Shown: piece after piece, positions 14,058 through 25,119 of the stretch
Position numbering within the stretch: the first letter of the stretch is position 1
Layout of the letters: each line of letters begins with the position of its first letter
From: Burkholderiaceae bacterium
Lineage (GTDB): Bacteria > Pseudomonadota > Gammaproteobacteria > Burkholderiales > Burkholderiaceae_C
Assembly (NCBI GenBank): GCA_016790515.1
Contig: JAEUOY010000050.1
Location: 1 to 42,485, forward strand
Direction: 5' to 3'
DNA length: 42,485 nucleotides
The notes under the pieces: generated by a model
Seen by the model: the letters and a program-made list of their open reading frames with translations, nothing else
Databases searched by the model: none
What the model was told of the DNA's origin: nothing
Program-made: the position numbers and the translations under genes

Positions 14058-15868
14058 GTCAGCCTCTCCAGGTGGGCGCCGGGGTCGTCGCGGCCGGTCA
14101 TGCGACGGGCGATCGACAGTTCGGCATCGAGGTCGAAGCCCGGCTCGAAGTACAGCGACTTCAGGTGCTGCTCGTAGGCCGGGCGGAATTTCTGGATCGT
14201 GTCGCGCAGCGGGTTGCAGGCGGTGGCGCCGAGGCCGCAATGGGTGGCGGCGTGCATCAGCTTGTCGAGCTCGTACAGCACGTCGATGTCGTGGCGCGAG
14301 CCGTGTCCGGCGGCCAGCTTGTCCAGGCGCTTGACGACCAGCGCGGTGCCGACCCGGCAGGGGGTGCAGAAGCCGCAGCTCTCGTGGGCGAAGAAATGCG
14401 CGAAGCCGCGCGCGACCTCGAACATGTCGCGGCTGCGGTCGAAGACCATGAAGGCGCCGGCGGTGGGCACGTCCTCGAACGCGATGCGGCGGCCGAATTC
14501 GAATGCCGACAGGCACACGCCCGAGGGGCCGCCGACCTGCACCGCCTGGGTGTCCTGCGCGCCGCAGTCCTCGAGGATGCGGCCGATGCGGGTGCCGAAC
14601 GGGTATTCGTACAACCCCGGCCGCTCGCAGTCGCCGGAGACCGAATGGATCTTGGTGCCGGTCGATTTCGGCGTGCCGATCGCCGCCCACCAGGCGCCGC
14701 CCTGGACCGCGATGTGGGTGGCGGCGCAGAAGGTCTCGACGTTGTTGACGATCGTCGGGTGGCCCAGGTAGCCATGCTCGGCCGGGAACGGCGGGCGGAT
14801 CCGCGGCGTGCCGCGCTTGCCTTCGAGCGATTCGATCAGCGCCGATTCCTCGCCGCAGACATAGGCGCCGGCGCCGAGGTGGATCTGGATGTCGAAATCG
14901 AAGCCGTCCCGGCCCTGGATCGCCGGGCCCAGCAGCTTCGCATCGCGCCGCCGCTGCAGCACGGCCTGCAGATGATCGAGCAGGTAGCGGTACTCGCCGC
15001 GCAGGTAGACCAGCCCGCGGCGCGCGCCGATCACCAGCGCGGCGATCGTCATGCCCTCGAACACCGCGTCGGCGTGGCGCGTCAGCAGCACCCGGTCCTT
15101 GAAGGTGCCGGGCTCGCCTTCGTCGGCGTTGCAGACCACCACGTGCTCGGCGCCCGGCGCAGCGCGGCACAGCGCCCACTTCTGCGCGGTGACGAAGCCG
15201 GCGCCGCCGCGGCCGCGCAGGTTCGACAGCTTCAGCTCGCCCAGCATCGCGTCGGCGCCGCGCGCCAGCGCCGCCGCCAGCGCGGTGCCGGGCGCGGCCG
15301 GATCGGCCAGCAGCACGTCGGCGCGGCGGACGTTGTCCTGTACCTCGAACCAGGGCGCCGGCCACTGTTCGACCGGCACGCGGTGGTGGACCAGGTCGGC
15401 CAGCTGCGCGACGCGGCCGCTGTCGAGCCGGGTGATGACCTGGTGGTGGTTGACCAGCAGCGCCGGGCCCTGGTCGCCCAGCCCGGTGCACGAGGTGCGG
15501 GCCACGCTGACCGCGCCGTCGCCGCTGACGCGCCCCGGCGCCACGCCCAGCCGCCGGCACAGGTCGGTCATCAGCGCCTCGCTGCCGAGCAGGCGGTCGG
15601 TGACGTTGTCGCTGAACAGGATGCGGTAACGGCCGACCGGCTGGGTGTGGAAGAAGCGGTAGAAGCCGACCACACCCTCCACTTGCGCCAGCGTCAGACC
15701 CAGCGCATCGGCCAGCCGGCGCAGGCTGAGGCGGGGCAGCCAGCCGTGCAGCGCCTGGCATTCACGCAGGATCTGCACCAGCGCGTGCGGATCGGCGCCA
15801 TGGCGGTCGAGCACCGCCTGCAGGTCGGCGGCCGGGATCTCGTCGGCAGGGGTCGGGGCGGCGGGCAT
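14054..15868 (-). CDS. hoxF: NAD-reducing hydrogenase diaphorase subunit HoxF
   Basis: The 604-residue flavoprotein unites a NuoE-like N-terminal domain (about 1-170) with a NuoF-like domain. The latter shows LRGRGGAGFVTAQKW (NADH/FMN Rossmann-like loop), CNADEGEPGTFKDR, GAGAYVCGEESALIESLEGKRG and the 4Fe-4S motif ESCGFCTPCRVGT with a downstream Cys (CGLGATACNP). It oxidises or reduces NAD(H) and passes electrons to HoxU. In the NuoE-like part only one Cys of a possible cluster site is seen (SCTGLGDQGP), so a cluster there is doubtful. Length equals that of the Cupriavidus HoxF. It is the first gene of the hydrogenase run; I could not identify a convincing promoter in the 90 bp upstream. Confidence 0.97.
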   Translation of the reverse strand: MPAAPTPADEIPAADLQAVLDRHGADPHALVQILRECQALHGWLPRLSLRRLADALGLTLAQVEGVVGFYRFFHTQPVGRYRILFSDNVTDRLLGSEALMTDLCRRLGVAPGRVSGDGAVSVARTSCTGLGDQGPALLVNHHQVITRLDSGRVAQLADLVHHRVPVEQWPAPWFEVQDNVRRADVLLADPAAPGTALAAALARGADAMLGELKLSNLRGRGGAGFVTAQKWALCRAAPGAEHVVVCNADEGEPGTFKDRVLLTRHADAVFEGMTIAALVIGARRGLVYLRGEYRYLLDHLQAVLQRRRDAKLLGPAIQGRDGFDFDIQIHLGAGAYVCGEESALIESLEGKRGTPRIRPPFPAEHGYLGHPTIVNNVETFCAATHIAVQGGAWWAAIGTPKSTGTKIHSVSGDCERPGLYEYPFGTRIGRILEDCGAQDTQAVQVGGPSGVCLSAFEFGRRIAFEDVPTAGAFMVFDRSRDMFEVARGFAHFFAHESCGFCTPCRVGTALVVKRLDKLAAGHGSRHDIDVLYELDKLMHAATHCGLGATACNPLRDTIQKFRPAYEQHLKSLYFEPGFDLDAELSIARRMTGRDDPGAHLERLT

Positions 15869-15958
15869 GAGGTCGGACCGATCAGGCTGACAGAGCCGGA
15901 CTTTACGGTGCCCGTGGCCTGCGTGTACGACCTCAATCTTGGGGGCTTTCCCTGGTGT

Positions 15959-16852
15959 TCAGTACACCTCGTGAACGAAGCGCACCGGCCGGTCGGGTTC
16001 GACATAGTCGCCCGGCTTCTGGCGCTTGGGCAGCACGACCTTGTCGCGCTTCGGCATCTTGTAGTCGATGTGACTCAGGACGTGGTGGATCACGTTCAGC
16101 CGCGCCCGCTTCTTGTCGTCGGAACGAACCGAATACCAGGGCGCGATGTCGGTGTCGGTGGCGGCGAACATCTTGTCGCGGGCGCGTGAATAGTCGTACC
16201 AGCGGTTGTACGACAGCAGGTCCATCGGCGACAGCTTCCAGATCTTGCGACCGTCCTCGATGCGGTCGCGCAGGCGGCGCGACTGCTCTTCCATGCCGAC
16301 CTCGAGCCAGAACTTGATCAGGATGATGCCCGACCTGACGATCGCCTTCTCGACCAGCGGCACGCCCTCGAGGAACTGGTCGGCCTGCTCGTCGCTGCAG
16401 AAGCCCAACACCCGCTCGACACCGGCGCGGTTGTACCAGCTGCGGTCGAAGATCACGACCTCGCCGGCCGCCGGCAGGTGCGGGATGTAGCGCTGCAGGT
16501 ACATCTGGGTCTTCTCGCGGTCGGTCGGCGCCGGCAGCGCGACGACGCGGAACACGCGCGGGCTGACGCGCTCGGTGATGGCCTTGATCGTGCCGCCCTT
16601 GCCGGCGCCGTCGCGGCCCTCGAACACGATGCAGACCTTCAGGCCCTTGTGCACGACCCATTCCTGCAGCTTGACCAGCTCGACATGCAGCTTCTTCAGC
16701 GCCTTGTCGTAGTCCTTGGCCGACAGCTTCTTCGGCCTGGCGTCGGATGGGGCCTGCGGCGGGTCCGCCGCATCACCTGACGGGTTGGACGGCATCTCGA
16801 CGGGCGACTCGCCCGATTCCAGGTCGGCTGCTGCCTGCTTGCGCTTCTTCAT
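15959..16852 (-). CDS. ppk2: Polyphosphate kinase 2 (PPK2 family)
   Basis: The 297-residue protein has a ~50-residue charged N-terminal tail followed by the PPK2 core: VCIVFEGRDGAGKGGTIKAI (Walker A), DREKTQMYLQRYIPHLPA, VIFDRSWYNRAGVE (Walker B), FLEGVPLVEKAIVRSG and LIKFWLEVGMEEQSRRLRDR. PPK2 enzymes use polyphosphate to phosphorylate ADP or GDP, and the single-domain class I form fits the length. ATG 16852 has AAGGAG before it. It lies downstream of nothing on its strand and is divergent from tadA, with TATATT (16898-16893) as a possible -10. Confidence 0.93.
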   Translation of the reverse strand: MKKRKQAAADLESGESPVEMPSNPSGDAADPPQAPSDARPKKLSAKDYDKALKKLHVELVKLQEWVVHKGLKVCIVFEGRDGAGKGGTIKAITERVSPRVFRVVALPAPTDREKTQMYLQRYIPHLPAAGEVVIFDRSWYNRAGVERVLGFCSDEQADQFLEGVPLVEKAIVRSGIILIKFWLEVGMEEQSRRLRDRIEDGRKIWKLSPMDLLSYNRWYDYSRARDKMFAATDTDIAPWYSVRSDDKKRARLNVIHHVLSHIDYKMPKRDKVVLPKRQKPGDYVEPDRPVRFVHEVY

Positions 16853-16997
16853 CGTGTCTCCTTGGGGGCGTCGTGGGGGCGTCCAACCCCGCAATATAAG
16901 GTCGTGCGGACGGCCAGGGGTGACGACGGTCAAGTCCAGGCGATCCGGGCGCCGCATCGGTGCCTTCGGCGGGCCGACCGATAATCGACCGATTGCC

Positions 16998-17603
16998 ATG
17001 ACCAGCCTTCCTTCTCCTGCCGACGAACACGGCATGCGCCTGGCGCTGGACCAGGCGCTCAATGCCGAACTGGCCGGCGAGGTGCCGGTGGGCGCGGTGA
17101 TCGTGCGCGAGACGGGCCAGGGCCGGCAGGTGATCGCCACCGGCTACAACCGGCCGATCACCACGCACGATCCGACGGCGCATGCCGAGATCGTCGCGCT
17201 GCGCCACGCCGCGCTGCTGCTGCAGAACTACCGTCTGCCCGACTGCGAGCTGTACGTGACGCTCGAGCCCTGCGCGATGTGCGCGATGGCGCTGATGCAC
17301 GCCCGCTTCAAGCGGGTGGTGTTCGCCGCCAGCGACCCGAAGACCGGCGCCGCCGGGTCGGTGGCCGACCTGTTCGCCGAGGCGCGGCTGAACCACCACA
17401 CCGAGGTGGTCGGCGGCGTGCTGGCCGAGCCGGCGGCGGCGCTGCTGCGCCGGTTCTTCGCCGAGCGCCGCGCGCAGCAGCGGGTCGAGCGCGAGGCACT
17501 GCGTGCGCTGGGCGGCGAGGCGACGCCGCAGGCCGCAGAGCCGCCGATTCCTGCCGGCGAATCGATCGAGCTGCAACTCCCGTTTCCGGGCCCGGAGCGC
17601 TGA
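16998..17603 (+). CDS. tadA: tRNA adenosine(34) deaminase TadA
   Basis: The 201-residue protein has the zinc deaminase core: AEIVALRHAALLLQNYRL with the catalytic HAE (PTAHAEIVAL) and PCAMCAMALMHAR supplying two zinc cysteines, then FAASDPKTGAAGSV and FFAERRAQQ. TadA converts A34 to inosine in tRNA-Arg(ACG). It has a ~35-residue C-terminal extension compared with the E. coli enzyme. The ATG at 16998 follows a GATAAT at 16980-16985 and an 8-bp direct repeat (CGACCGAT twice, 3 bp apart), so the leader would be very short. ldcA begins at the last base of its stop codon (TGATG). Confidence 0.94.
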   Translation: MTSLPSPADEHGMRLALDQALNAELAGEVPVGAVIVRETGQGRQVIATGYNRPITTHDPTAHAEIVALRHAALLLQNYRLPDCELYVTLEPCAMCAMALMHARFKRVVFAASDPKTGAAGSVADLFAEARLNHHTEVVGGVLAEPAAALLRRFFAERRAQQRVEREALRALGGEATPQAAEPPIPAGESIELQLPFPGPER

Positions 17604-18526
17604 TGGACGCCGTGATGGGCGACCTGCTGGTCTTCGCCCCTGCCGGTGTCGAATGGCGCCCCGCGGCGCTGCAGCGGGCGCGGCGGCGGCTCGAGGCGCT
17701 GGGCTTCGCGGTGACGCTGGACCCGAGCGTGCGGGCCCGCCACCAGCGCTTTGCCGGCACCGACGAAGCCCGTCTGGCCACGCTGCACCGGGTCGCCGAC
17801 GCGGCGCCGTCGGTGGCGCTGGCCTGCCGCGGCGGCTACGGGCTGACACGGCTGCTCGACGCGATAGCCTGGCCGCGCATCGCGCGCAGCGTCGAGCGCG
17901 GCACGCGCTGGGTCGGCCACAGCGACCTCACCGCGCTGCAGCTGGGGCTGCTGGCGCATGTCGGCGCCGGCGCGGCGGCGATCACCTGGCAGGGCCCGAT
18001 GGCCTGCGACGACTTCGGCCGCGACGACGCGGCCGGCGGCGTCGACGAGGTCACCCGCGACGGCTTCGTCGAGGCGATGTCGGGCACGCTGGAGGCGATC
18101 GGCTTCCGCACCGAGCCCGGCTTCGACGGGCTCGATGTCAAGGGCACGCTGTGGGGCGGCAACCTGGCGATGCTGCAATCGCTGATCGGCACACCGCACT
18201 GCCCCCAGGTCAGGGGTGGCATCCTGTTCCTCGAGGACGTCAATGAACATCCCTACCGGGTCGAGCGCATGCTGCTGCAGTTGCACCAGGCCGGCATCCT
18301 GGCCCGGCAGAAGGCGGTTCTGCTGGGCGACTTCGGCGGCTGGCGCAAGAGCCCGCTGGACCGCGGCTACACGCTGAAGACCGCGATCGCCCACCTGCGC
18401 AGCGTCTGCGCCAAGCCGATCCTCACCGGCCTGCCGTTCGGCCATGTGCCGACCAAGGTGATGCTGCCGGTCGGCGCGCGGGTGCAGCTGCTGGTGCAGG
18501 GCCGCGACGTGCTGGTCGGCTGGTGA
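17603..18526 (+). CDS. ldcA: Muramoyltetrapeptide LD-carboxypeptidase (S66 family)
   Basis: The 307-residue protein matches the S66 peptidases. The nucleophile lies in TRWVGHSDLTALQL, preceded by ALACRGGYGLTRLLDAIAW; the acidic and His members of the triad are in LEDVNEHPYRVERML and GLPFGHVPTKVMLPVGA. LdcA removes the terminal D-Ala from L-Ala-D-Glu-mDAP-D-Ala in the cytoplasm during murein recycling. It is coupled both ways: its ATG shares a base with the tadA stop, and the binding-protein GTG overlaps its own stop. Being the first partner of a peptide ABC importer, it points to murein peptides as cargo. No signal peptide is visible. Confidence 0.92.
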   Translation: MDAVMGDLLVFAPAGVEWRPAALQRARRRLEALGFAVTLDPSVRARHQRFAGTDEARLATLHRVADAAPSVALACRGGYGLTRLLDAIAWPRIARSVERGTRWVGHSDLTALQLGLLAHVGAGAAAITWQGPMACDDFGRDDAAGGVDEVTRDGFVEAMSGTLEAIGFRTEPGFDGLDVKGTLWGGNLAMLQSLIGTPHCPQVRGGILFLEDVNEHPYRVERMLLQLHQAGILARQKAVLLGDFGGWRKSPLDRGYTLKTAIAHLRSVCAKPILTGLPFGHVPTKVMLPVGARVQLLVQGRDVLVGW

Positions 18527-20772
18527 GCACACGCATGCTTCGCCGCTGTTGCCTCGGGCTGCTCGCCGCGTGGGTGCTGGGGCTCGCCGGCTGCAACAAC
18601 AGTCCGTACCCGGTCGGCGCCGAACGCGAGAACACGCTGTTCTATTCGTTCGACGAGCGCTCGCCGCGCTACCTGGACCCGACCGCCTCGTACTCGAACC
18701 CCGAGTCGGCCTACACGATGCAGGTCTACGAGCCGCCCTACGGCTACCACTACCTGAAGCGGCCCTACCAGCTGATCCCGAAGGCGGCGGCCGAGGTCGC
18801 CAGGCCGCATTACCTCGACAAGGACGGCCGGCCCCTGCCCGACGACGCGCCGGGCGAGACGATCGCCGAGAGCGTCTACGACATTCCGATCCGCCCCGGC
18901 ATGCGCTACCAGCCGCACCCGGCCTTCGCGGTCGATGCCCAGGGCCGCCACCGCTACCACAGCGAGCACCCGCTGAGCCGCGCCGAGCTCGGCGACAAGC
19001 GCTCGCCGTTCGATTTCGAGCACCTGGGCACGCGCGAGGTGGTGGCCGAGGACTTCGTCTACGCGCTCAAGCGCCATGCCACCACCCGCATCGAGGCGCC
19101 GGTGTTCGCGGTCTTCGCCGAGTACGTGATCGGGCTGAAGGACTATGCCGGGCTGATCAAGCGCGAGGACGCCAGGCTGCTGGCTGGCCTGCCCGAGGAC
19201 CTGCGCGACAAGCCCTTCCTCGATTTCCGCCGCTGGCCGCTGGCCGGCGCCACCGCGCCCGGGAAGCACCTGCTGCGCATCCGGCTGAAGGGCAAGTACC
19301 CGCAGTGGAACTACTGGATGGCGCTGCCCTTCACCGCGCCGCTGCCCTGGGAGGCCGACGCCTTCTACGCCCAGCCGGGGATGAACGAGAACGGCCTGTC
19401 GCTGAACCAGTGGCCGGTGGGCTCGGGCCCGTACATGATGAAGCAGTTCGTCCGCGACCGGCTGCATGTGCTGGTGCGCAACCCGAACTTCCGCGGCGAG
19501 ACCTACCCCTGCGAGGGCATGCCGGGCGACCGCGAGGCCGGCCTGCTCGACGACTGCGGCAAGCCGATGCCCTTCATCGACACGCTGTACGTGACGATCG
19601 AGAAGGAGAAGGTCGCGCGCAAGGAGAAGTTCAAGCAGGGCTATTTCGACGTGCCCGAGATCGAGCGGCCCGAGTGGGGCGTCGACTTCCGCACCGACGC
19701 CGAGGACTCCGACGAGGTCGCGGCGCTGTTCAGGGAGCGCGGTTTCCAGTTCCCGCTGATGACCGACATCAGCAACTGGTACCTCGGCTTCAACATGCTC
19801 GACCCGGTGGTCGGCCAGGGCGCGACGCCGGAGGAAGACGAAAGGCACCGCAAGCTGCGCCAGGCGATCGCGATCGTCGTCGACTACGAGGAGGGCTACG
19901 GCCGCATCTTCAAGCACAAGGGCGGGGTGGCCGCGCACAGCCCGCTGCCGCCGGGGCTGTTCGGCTCGCGCGAGGGCGTCGGCAACTTCCACAACCCGGT
20001 GACGCACAAAATCGTCGACGGCCAGGTCGTGCGCCGGTCGGTCGACGAGGCGAAGCAACTGCTGGCCGAGGCCGGCTACCCGGGCGGTCGCGACGCGCTG
20101 ACCGGCAAGCCGCTGGTGCTGAACTACGACTTCCAGCGCGCGGTGACGCCCGAGTTCAGGAGCGAGAACGACTGGATGGTCAAGCAGTTCGCCAAGCTCG
20201 GCATCCAGCTCGAGATCCGCGCGACCGACTTCAACCAGTACCAGGACAAGACGCTCAAGGGCAAGCACCAGATCTACTGGGCCGGCTGGCTGGCCGACTA
20301 CCCCGACACCGAGAACTTCATGTTCCTGCTCTACGGCCCCAACGCGAAGAGCAGGAACAACGGCGAGAACATCTCGAACTATGCGAACCCCGAGTTCGAT
20401 GCGCTGTACCGGCAGCTTCAGCTGCTCGACGACGGGCCCGAGAAGCAGGCGGCGATCGACCGCATGGTGGCCATCGTGCAGCGCGACGCGCCCTGGTGCT
20501 TCGGCTACTTCCCATGGGGCGGGCTGGCCTTCCAGCCCTGGGTGCACAACGGCAAGCCCAGCATCCTGATCCGCGACATGGCCAAGTACTACCGGGTCGA
20601 CGCGGCCACCCGCGCGGCCAGGCAGGCCGAGTGGAACGCGCCGGTCAGGTGGCCGATGGCGGTGGTGGCGCTGGGGTTGCTGGCCGCGGCCTGGGGCGCG
20701 CGGCGCAGCTTCCGCGCCCGCGAGACCGCCACCGCCAGGCGCGCGGCCACCCGGCCGACGCTGCCGACCTGA
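18523..20772 (+). CDS. ABC importer peptide-binding lipoprotein with C-terminal membrane tail
   Basis: The 749-residue protein is a family 5 extracellular solute-binding protein (DppA/OppA-like). It starts with a lipoprotein signal: twin Arg, hydrophobic core and LAGC with the lipidated Cys at residue 24. The SBP5 core shows EDFVYALKRHA, QWNYWMALPFTAPLPWEADAF, GSGPYMMKQF, RKLRQAIAIVVDYEEGY and QIYWAGWLADYPDTENF. After the fold there is a second hydrophobic segment, WPMAVVALGLLAAAWGARRSF, and a basic tail. That would tether the protein twice to the inner membrane, an unusual layout. The body is about 200 residues longer than OppA. GTG 18523 overlaps the ldcA stop (GTGA); ATG 18535 is an alternative start. 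Confidence 0.88.
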   Translation: MSTRMLRRCCLGLLAAWVLGLAGCNNSPYPVGAERENTLFYSFDERSPRYLDPTASYSNPESAYTMQVYEPPYGYHYLKRPYQLIPKAAAEVARPHYLDKDGRPLPDDAPGETIAESVYDIPIRPGMRYQPHPAFAVDAQGRHRYHSEHPLSRAELGDKRSPFDFEHLGTREVVAEDFVYALKRHATTRIEAPVFAVFAEYVIGLKDYAGLIKREDARLLAGLPEDLRDKPFLDFRRWPLAGATAPGKHLLRIRLKGKYPQWNYWMALPFTAPLPWEADAFYAQPGMNENGLSLNQWPVGSGPYMMKQFVRDRLHVLVRNPNFRGETYPCEGMPGDREAGLLDDCGKPMPFIDTLYVTIEKEKVARKEKFKQGYFDVPEIERPEWGVDFRTDAEDSDEVAALFRERGFQFPLMTDISNWYLGFNMLDPVVGQGATPEEDERHRKLRQAIAIVVDYEEGYGRIFKHKGGVAAHSPLPPGLFGSREGVGNFHNPVTHKIVDGQVVRRSVDEAKQLLAEAGYPGGRDALTGKPLVLNYDFQRAVTPEFRSENDWMVKQFAKLGIQLEIRATDFNQYQDKTLKGKHQIYWAGWLADYPDTENFMFLLYGPNAKSRNNGENISNYANPEFDALYRQLQLLDDGPEKQAAIDRMVAIVQRDAPWCFGYFPWGGLAFQPWVHNGKPSILIRDMAKYYRVDAATRAARQAEWNAPVRWPMAVVALGLLAAAWGARRSFRARETATARRAATRPTLPT

Positions 20773-20791
20773 ACGCGCGGCGAAGGCCACG

Positions 20792-21775
20792 ATGTTCCGC
20801 TACATCCTGCGCCGGCTGGGCTACGGCTTCGCGATCCTGGTCGGCGTGAACCTGCTGACCTTCTTCCTGTTCTTCACCGTCAACACGCCCGACGACATGG
20901 CACGGCTGAACATCGGCGGCAAGCGCATCACGCAGGAGCAGATCGACAAGTGGAAGGCCGAGCGCGGCTACGACCGGCCGCTGTACTTCAACGCCGCCGA
21001 GCAGGGCACGGCGAAGATCACCCGCACGGTGCTGTGGGAGCGCTCGGTCTCGCTGATGCTGCTGGACTTCGGCCGCAGCGATTCGGCGCGCTCGACCGAC
21101 ATCGGCCACGAGGTGGCCACCCGTATGGGCGTCAGCCTGCAGCTCGCGCTGCCGCTGTTCGTGCTGCAGCTGATCGCCAGCGTCAGCTTCTCGCTGGCGC
21201 TGGTGTTCTTCCGCCACTCGCGCATCGACTTCTGGGGCGTGGTGCTGTGCGTCGTGATGCTGTCGATCTCGAGCCTGTTCTACATCATCGTCGGCCAGTT
21301 CTTCTTCTCGCGGGTGCTGCGGCTGGTGCCGATCTCGGGCTACGCGGCGGGGCTGGACGCGGCGCGCTTCCTGGTGCTGCCGGTGCTGCTGAGCCTGCTG
21401 GCCCGCCTGGGCGGCGAGGCGCGGCTGTACCGGGCGATGTTCCTCGAGGAGATCGGCCGCGACTACGTTCGCACCGCCCGCGCCAAGGGCCTGAGCGAGG
21501 CCGCGGTACTGTTCCGCCATGTGCTGAAGAACGCGCTGATCCCGATCATCACCAGCGCCGGCGCCTACCTGCCCTATGTCTTCCTCGGCAGCCTGGTGTT
21601 CGAGAGCTTCTTCGGCATCCCGGGGCTGGGCGCCTTCGTGATCGAGGCGATCTCGGGCCAGGACTTCGCGATCGTGCGCACGATGGTCTTCCTCGGAGCG
21701 GCGCTGTACATCGCCAGCAACGCGCTGATCGACCTCGCCTACACCTGGGTCGACCCGCGGGTGCGGCTGTCGTGA
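20792..21775 (+). CDS. Oligopeptide-type ABC permease, DppB/OppB-like
   Basis: The 327-residue membrane protein is of the DppB/YejB class: MFRYILRRLGYGFAILVGVNLLTFFLFF at the start, about six helices, and the EAA loop YVRTARAKGLSEAAVLFRHVLKNALIPIIT, which contacts the ATPase. The last part, FGIPGLGAFVIEAISGQDFAIVRTMVF, is typical. It lies 19 bp after the binding-protein gene with GAAGG ahead of the ATG. Confidence 0.94.
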   Translation: MFRYILRRLGYGFAILVGVNLLTFFLFFTVNTPDDMARLNIGGKRITQEQIDKWKAERGYDRPLYFNAAEQGTAKITRTVLWERSVSLMLLDFGRSDSARSTDIGHEVATRMGVSLQLALPLFVLQLIASVSFSLALVFFRHSRIDFWGVVLCVVMLSISSLFYIIVGQFFFSRVLRLVPISGYAAGLDAARFLVLPVLLSLLARLGGEARLYRAMFLEEIGRDYVRTARAKGLSEAAVLFRHVLKNALIPIITSAGAYLPYVFLGSLVFESFFGIPGLGAFVIEAISGQDFAIVRTMVFLGAALYIASNALIDLAYTWVDPRVRLS

Positions 21776-21811
21776 TTGCCGGGCACTAGAGGGCGTTGGA
21801 GGCAGCAGACC

Positions 21812-23278
21812 ATGGGCTTCGAGTTCGTCGTGCTGTGGACCGACCTGGCGCTGTGGACGCTGTTCGCCGCGATGCTGGGCTATGGCTGGCGGGTCTCGCG
21901 CCACGAGGCGCTGCGCGCGACCTGGCGGCGCGTGCTGCGCGACGCGCCGGCGTCCTGCTCGGCACTGCTGCTGCTCGTGTTCGTCGCGGTCACCGCGCTC
22001 GACAGCGTGCATTTCCGCCGTGCGCTGCCGGCCACCGCCGGCCAGGCCGTCGGCACCCGGTTCTACGACAGCCGCACCGAGTCGCTGCTCGACCTGGCGC
22101 TGCAGCGCCAGCTTGCGATGCGCGAGACGACCTATTCGGCGCCGCTGGCCTACCGCGCGATCACCAAGCAGAGCGTCACGATCGACGGCGAGGTCCGGCG
22201 CGAACTGCCTCGGCTGATCCACGGCGGCGCGCACCTGGACGGTGCCGAACCGCAGCTGGCCGAGGCCTGGAAGGCCGATCTGCGGCGCCGGACGCTGGCC
22301 GGCCTGGCCGGCGGCGCGCTGCTGGCGCTGCTGGGCACCGCGGCGGTCGCGCTGCGGCTGGGGCGCACGCACGGCGGCGCGGCGGCGGCGCTGCGCGCGA
22401 TCGCCGGCGACCGCACCCACTACCCGCTGCGGGCACTGCTGCTGTGCTTCGCAGCGCTGTGCCTGCTGGCCGGCCCGGTGGTCGCGCTGATGGGCCACTA
22501 CCATGTCTTCGGCACCGACCGCACCGGCAATGACGTGCTGGTGCAGACGCTCAAGAGCATCCGCACCGCGTTCGTGATCGGCCTGCTCGGCACGCTGGCG
22601 ACGCTGCCGCTGGCGGTGGTGCTGGGCATCCTGGCCGGCTGGTACCGCGGCTGGGTCGACGAGGCGGTGCAGTACCTCTACACCACGCTGTCGAGCGTGC
22701 CCAACGTGCTGCTGATCGCCGCCTGCGTGCTGATGGTGCAGGTGGCGCTGGACAAGCATCCCGAGTGGTTCGAGACCGGCGTCGAGCGTGCCGACCTGAA
22801 GGTCTTCCTGCTCTGCGTGATCCTCGGCGTGACCGGCTGGGCCACGCTGTGCCGGCTGGTGCGCGCCGAGACGCTGAAGCTGCGCGAGCTCGAGTTCGTG
22901 CAGGCGGCCACCGCCTTCGGCATCGCGCCGGCGCGCATCATGGCCCGGCACATCCTGCCCAACGTGATGCACCTGGTGCTGATCACCACGGTGCTGGGTT
23001 TCTCCGACCTGATCCTCTACGAAGCGGTGCTGACCTACGTCGGCGTCGGCGTCGACCCCAGCACCTCGAGCTTCGGCGGCATGATCAACCTGGCGCGCAG
23101 CGAGATGAGCCGCGACCCGGTCGTCTGGTGGAGCTTCGCCGCGGCGTTCGGCTTCATGGTTGCGCTGGTGCTGGCCGCCAACCTGTTCGCCGATGGGGTG
23201 CGCGACGCGTTCGATCCCAGGGCGCGCAGCCTGCGGCCGCGGCTGGCGGCCCTGCGCAAGTCTGCGCCGGGAGGCTGA
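21812..23278 (+). CDS. Oligopeptide-type ABC permease, DppC/YejE-like with enlarged N-terminus
   Basis: The C-terminal ~260 residues form a standard DppC-type permease: HVFGTDRTGNDVLVQTLKSIRTAF, WYRGWVDEAVQYLYTTLSSVPNVLL, the EAA loop VQAATAFGIAPARIMARHILPNVMHLVL, and DPVVWWSFAAAFGFMVALVLAANLFADGVRDAFDPR. The protein has 488 residues, against about 300-340 in relatives. The N-terminal part adds two predicted helices and a ~110-residue polar segment between helices 2 and 3, probably periplasmic. ATG 21812 follows GGAGG by nine bases; a TTG at 21776 has none. Confidence 0.92.
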   Translation: MGFEFVVLWTDLALWTLFAAMLGYGWRVSRHEALRATWRRVLRDAPASCSALLLLVFVAVTALDSVHFRRALPATAGQAVGTRFYDSRTESLLDLALQRQLAMRETTYSAPLAYRAITKQSVTIDGEVRRELPRLIHGGAHLDGAEPQLAEAWKADLRRRTLAGLAGGALLALLGTAAVALRLGRTHGGAAAALRAIAGDRTHYPLRALLLCFAALCLLAGPVVALMGHYHVFGTDRTGNDVLVQTLKSIRTAFVIGLLGTLATLPLAVVLGILAGWYRGWVDEAVQYLYTTLSSVPNVLLIAACVLMVQVALDKHPEWFETGVERADLKVFLLCVILGVTGWATLCRLVRAETLKLRELEFVQAATAFGIAPARIMARHILPNVMHLVLITTVLGFSDLILYEAVLTYVGVGVDPSTSSFGGMINLARSEMSRDPVVWWSFAAAFGFMVALVLAANLFADGVRDAFDPRARSLRPRLAALRKSAPGG

Positions 23279-23280
23279 CG

Positions 23281-25119
<1,839 letters not shown>

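Noticed and set aside
15869-15958. Sigma-54 promoter ahead of hoxF, as in Cupriavidus
   Set aside because: I found no GG-n10-GC pair with acceptable flanking bases.
16853-16997. Riboswitch or RNA gene between ppk2 and tadA
   Set aside because: Short spacer, no conserved fold visible; only possible promoter elements.
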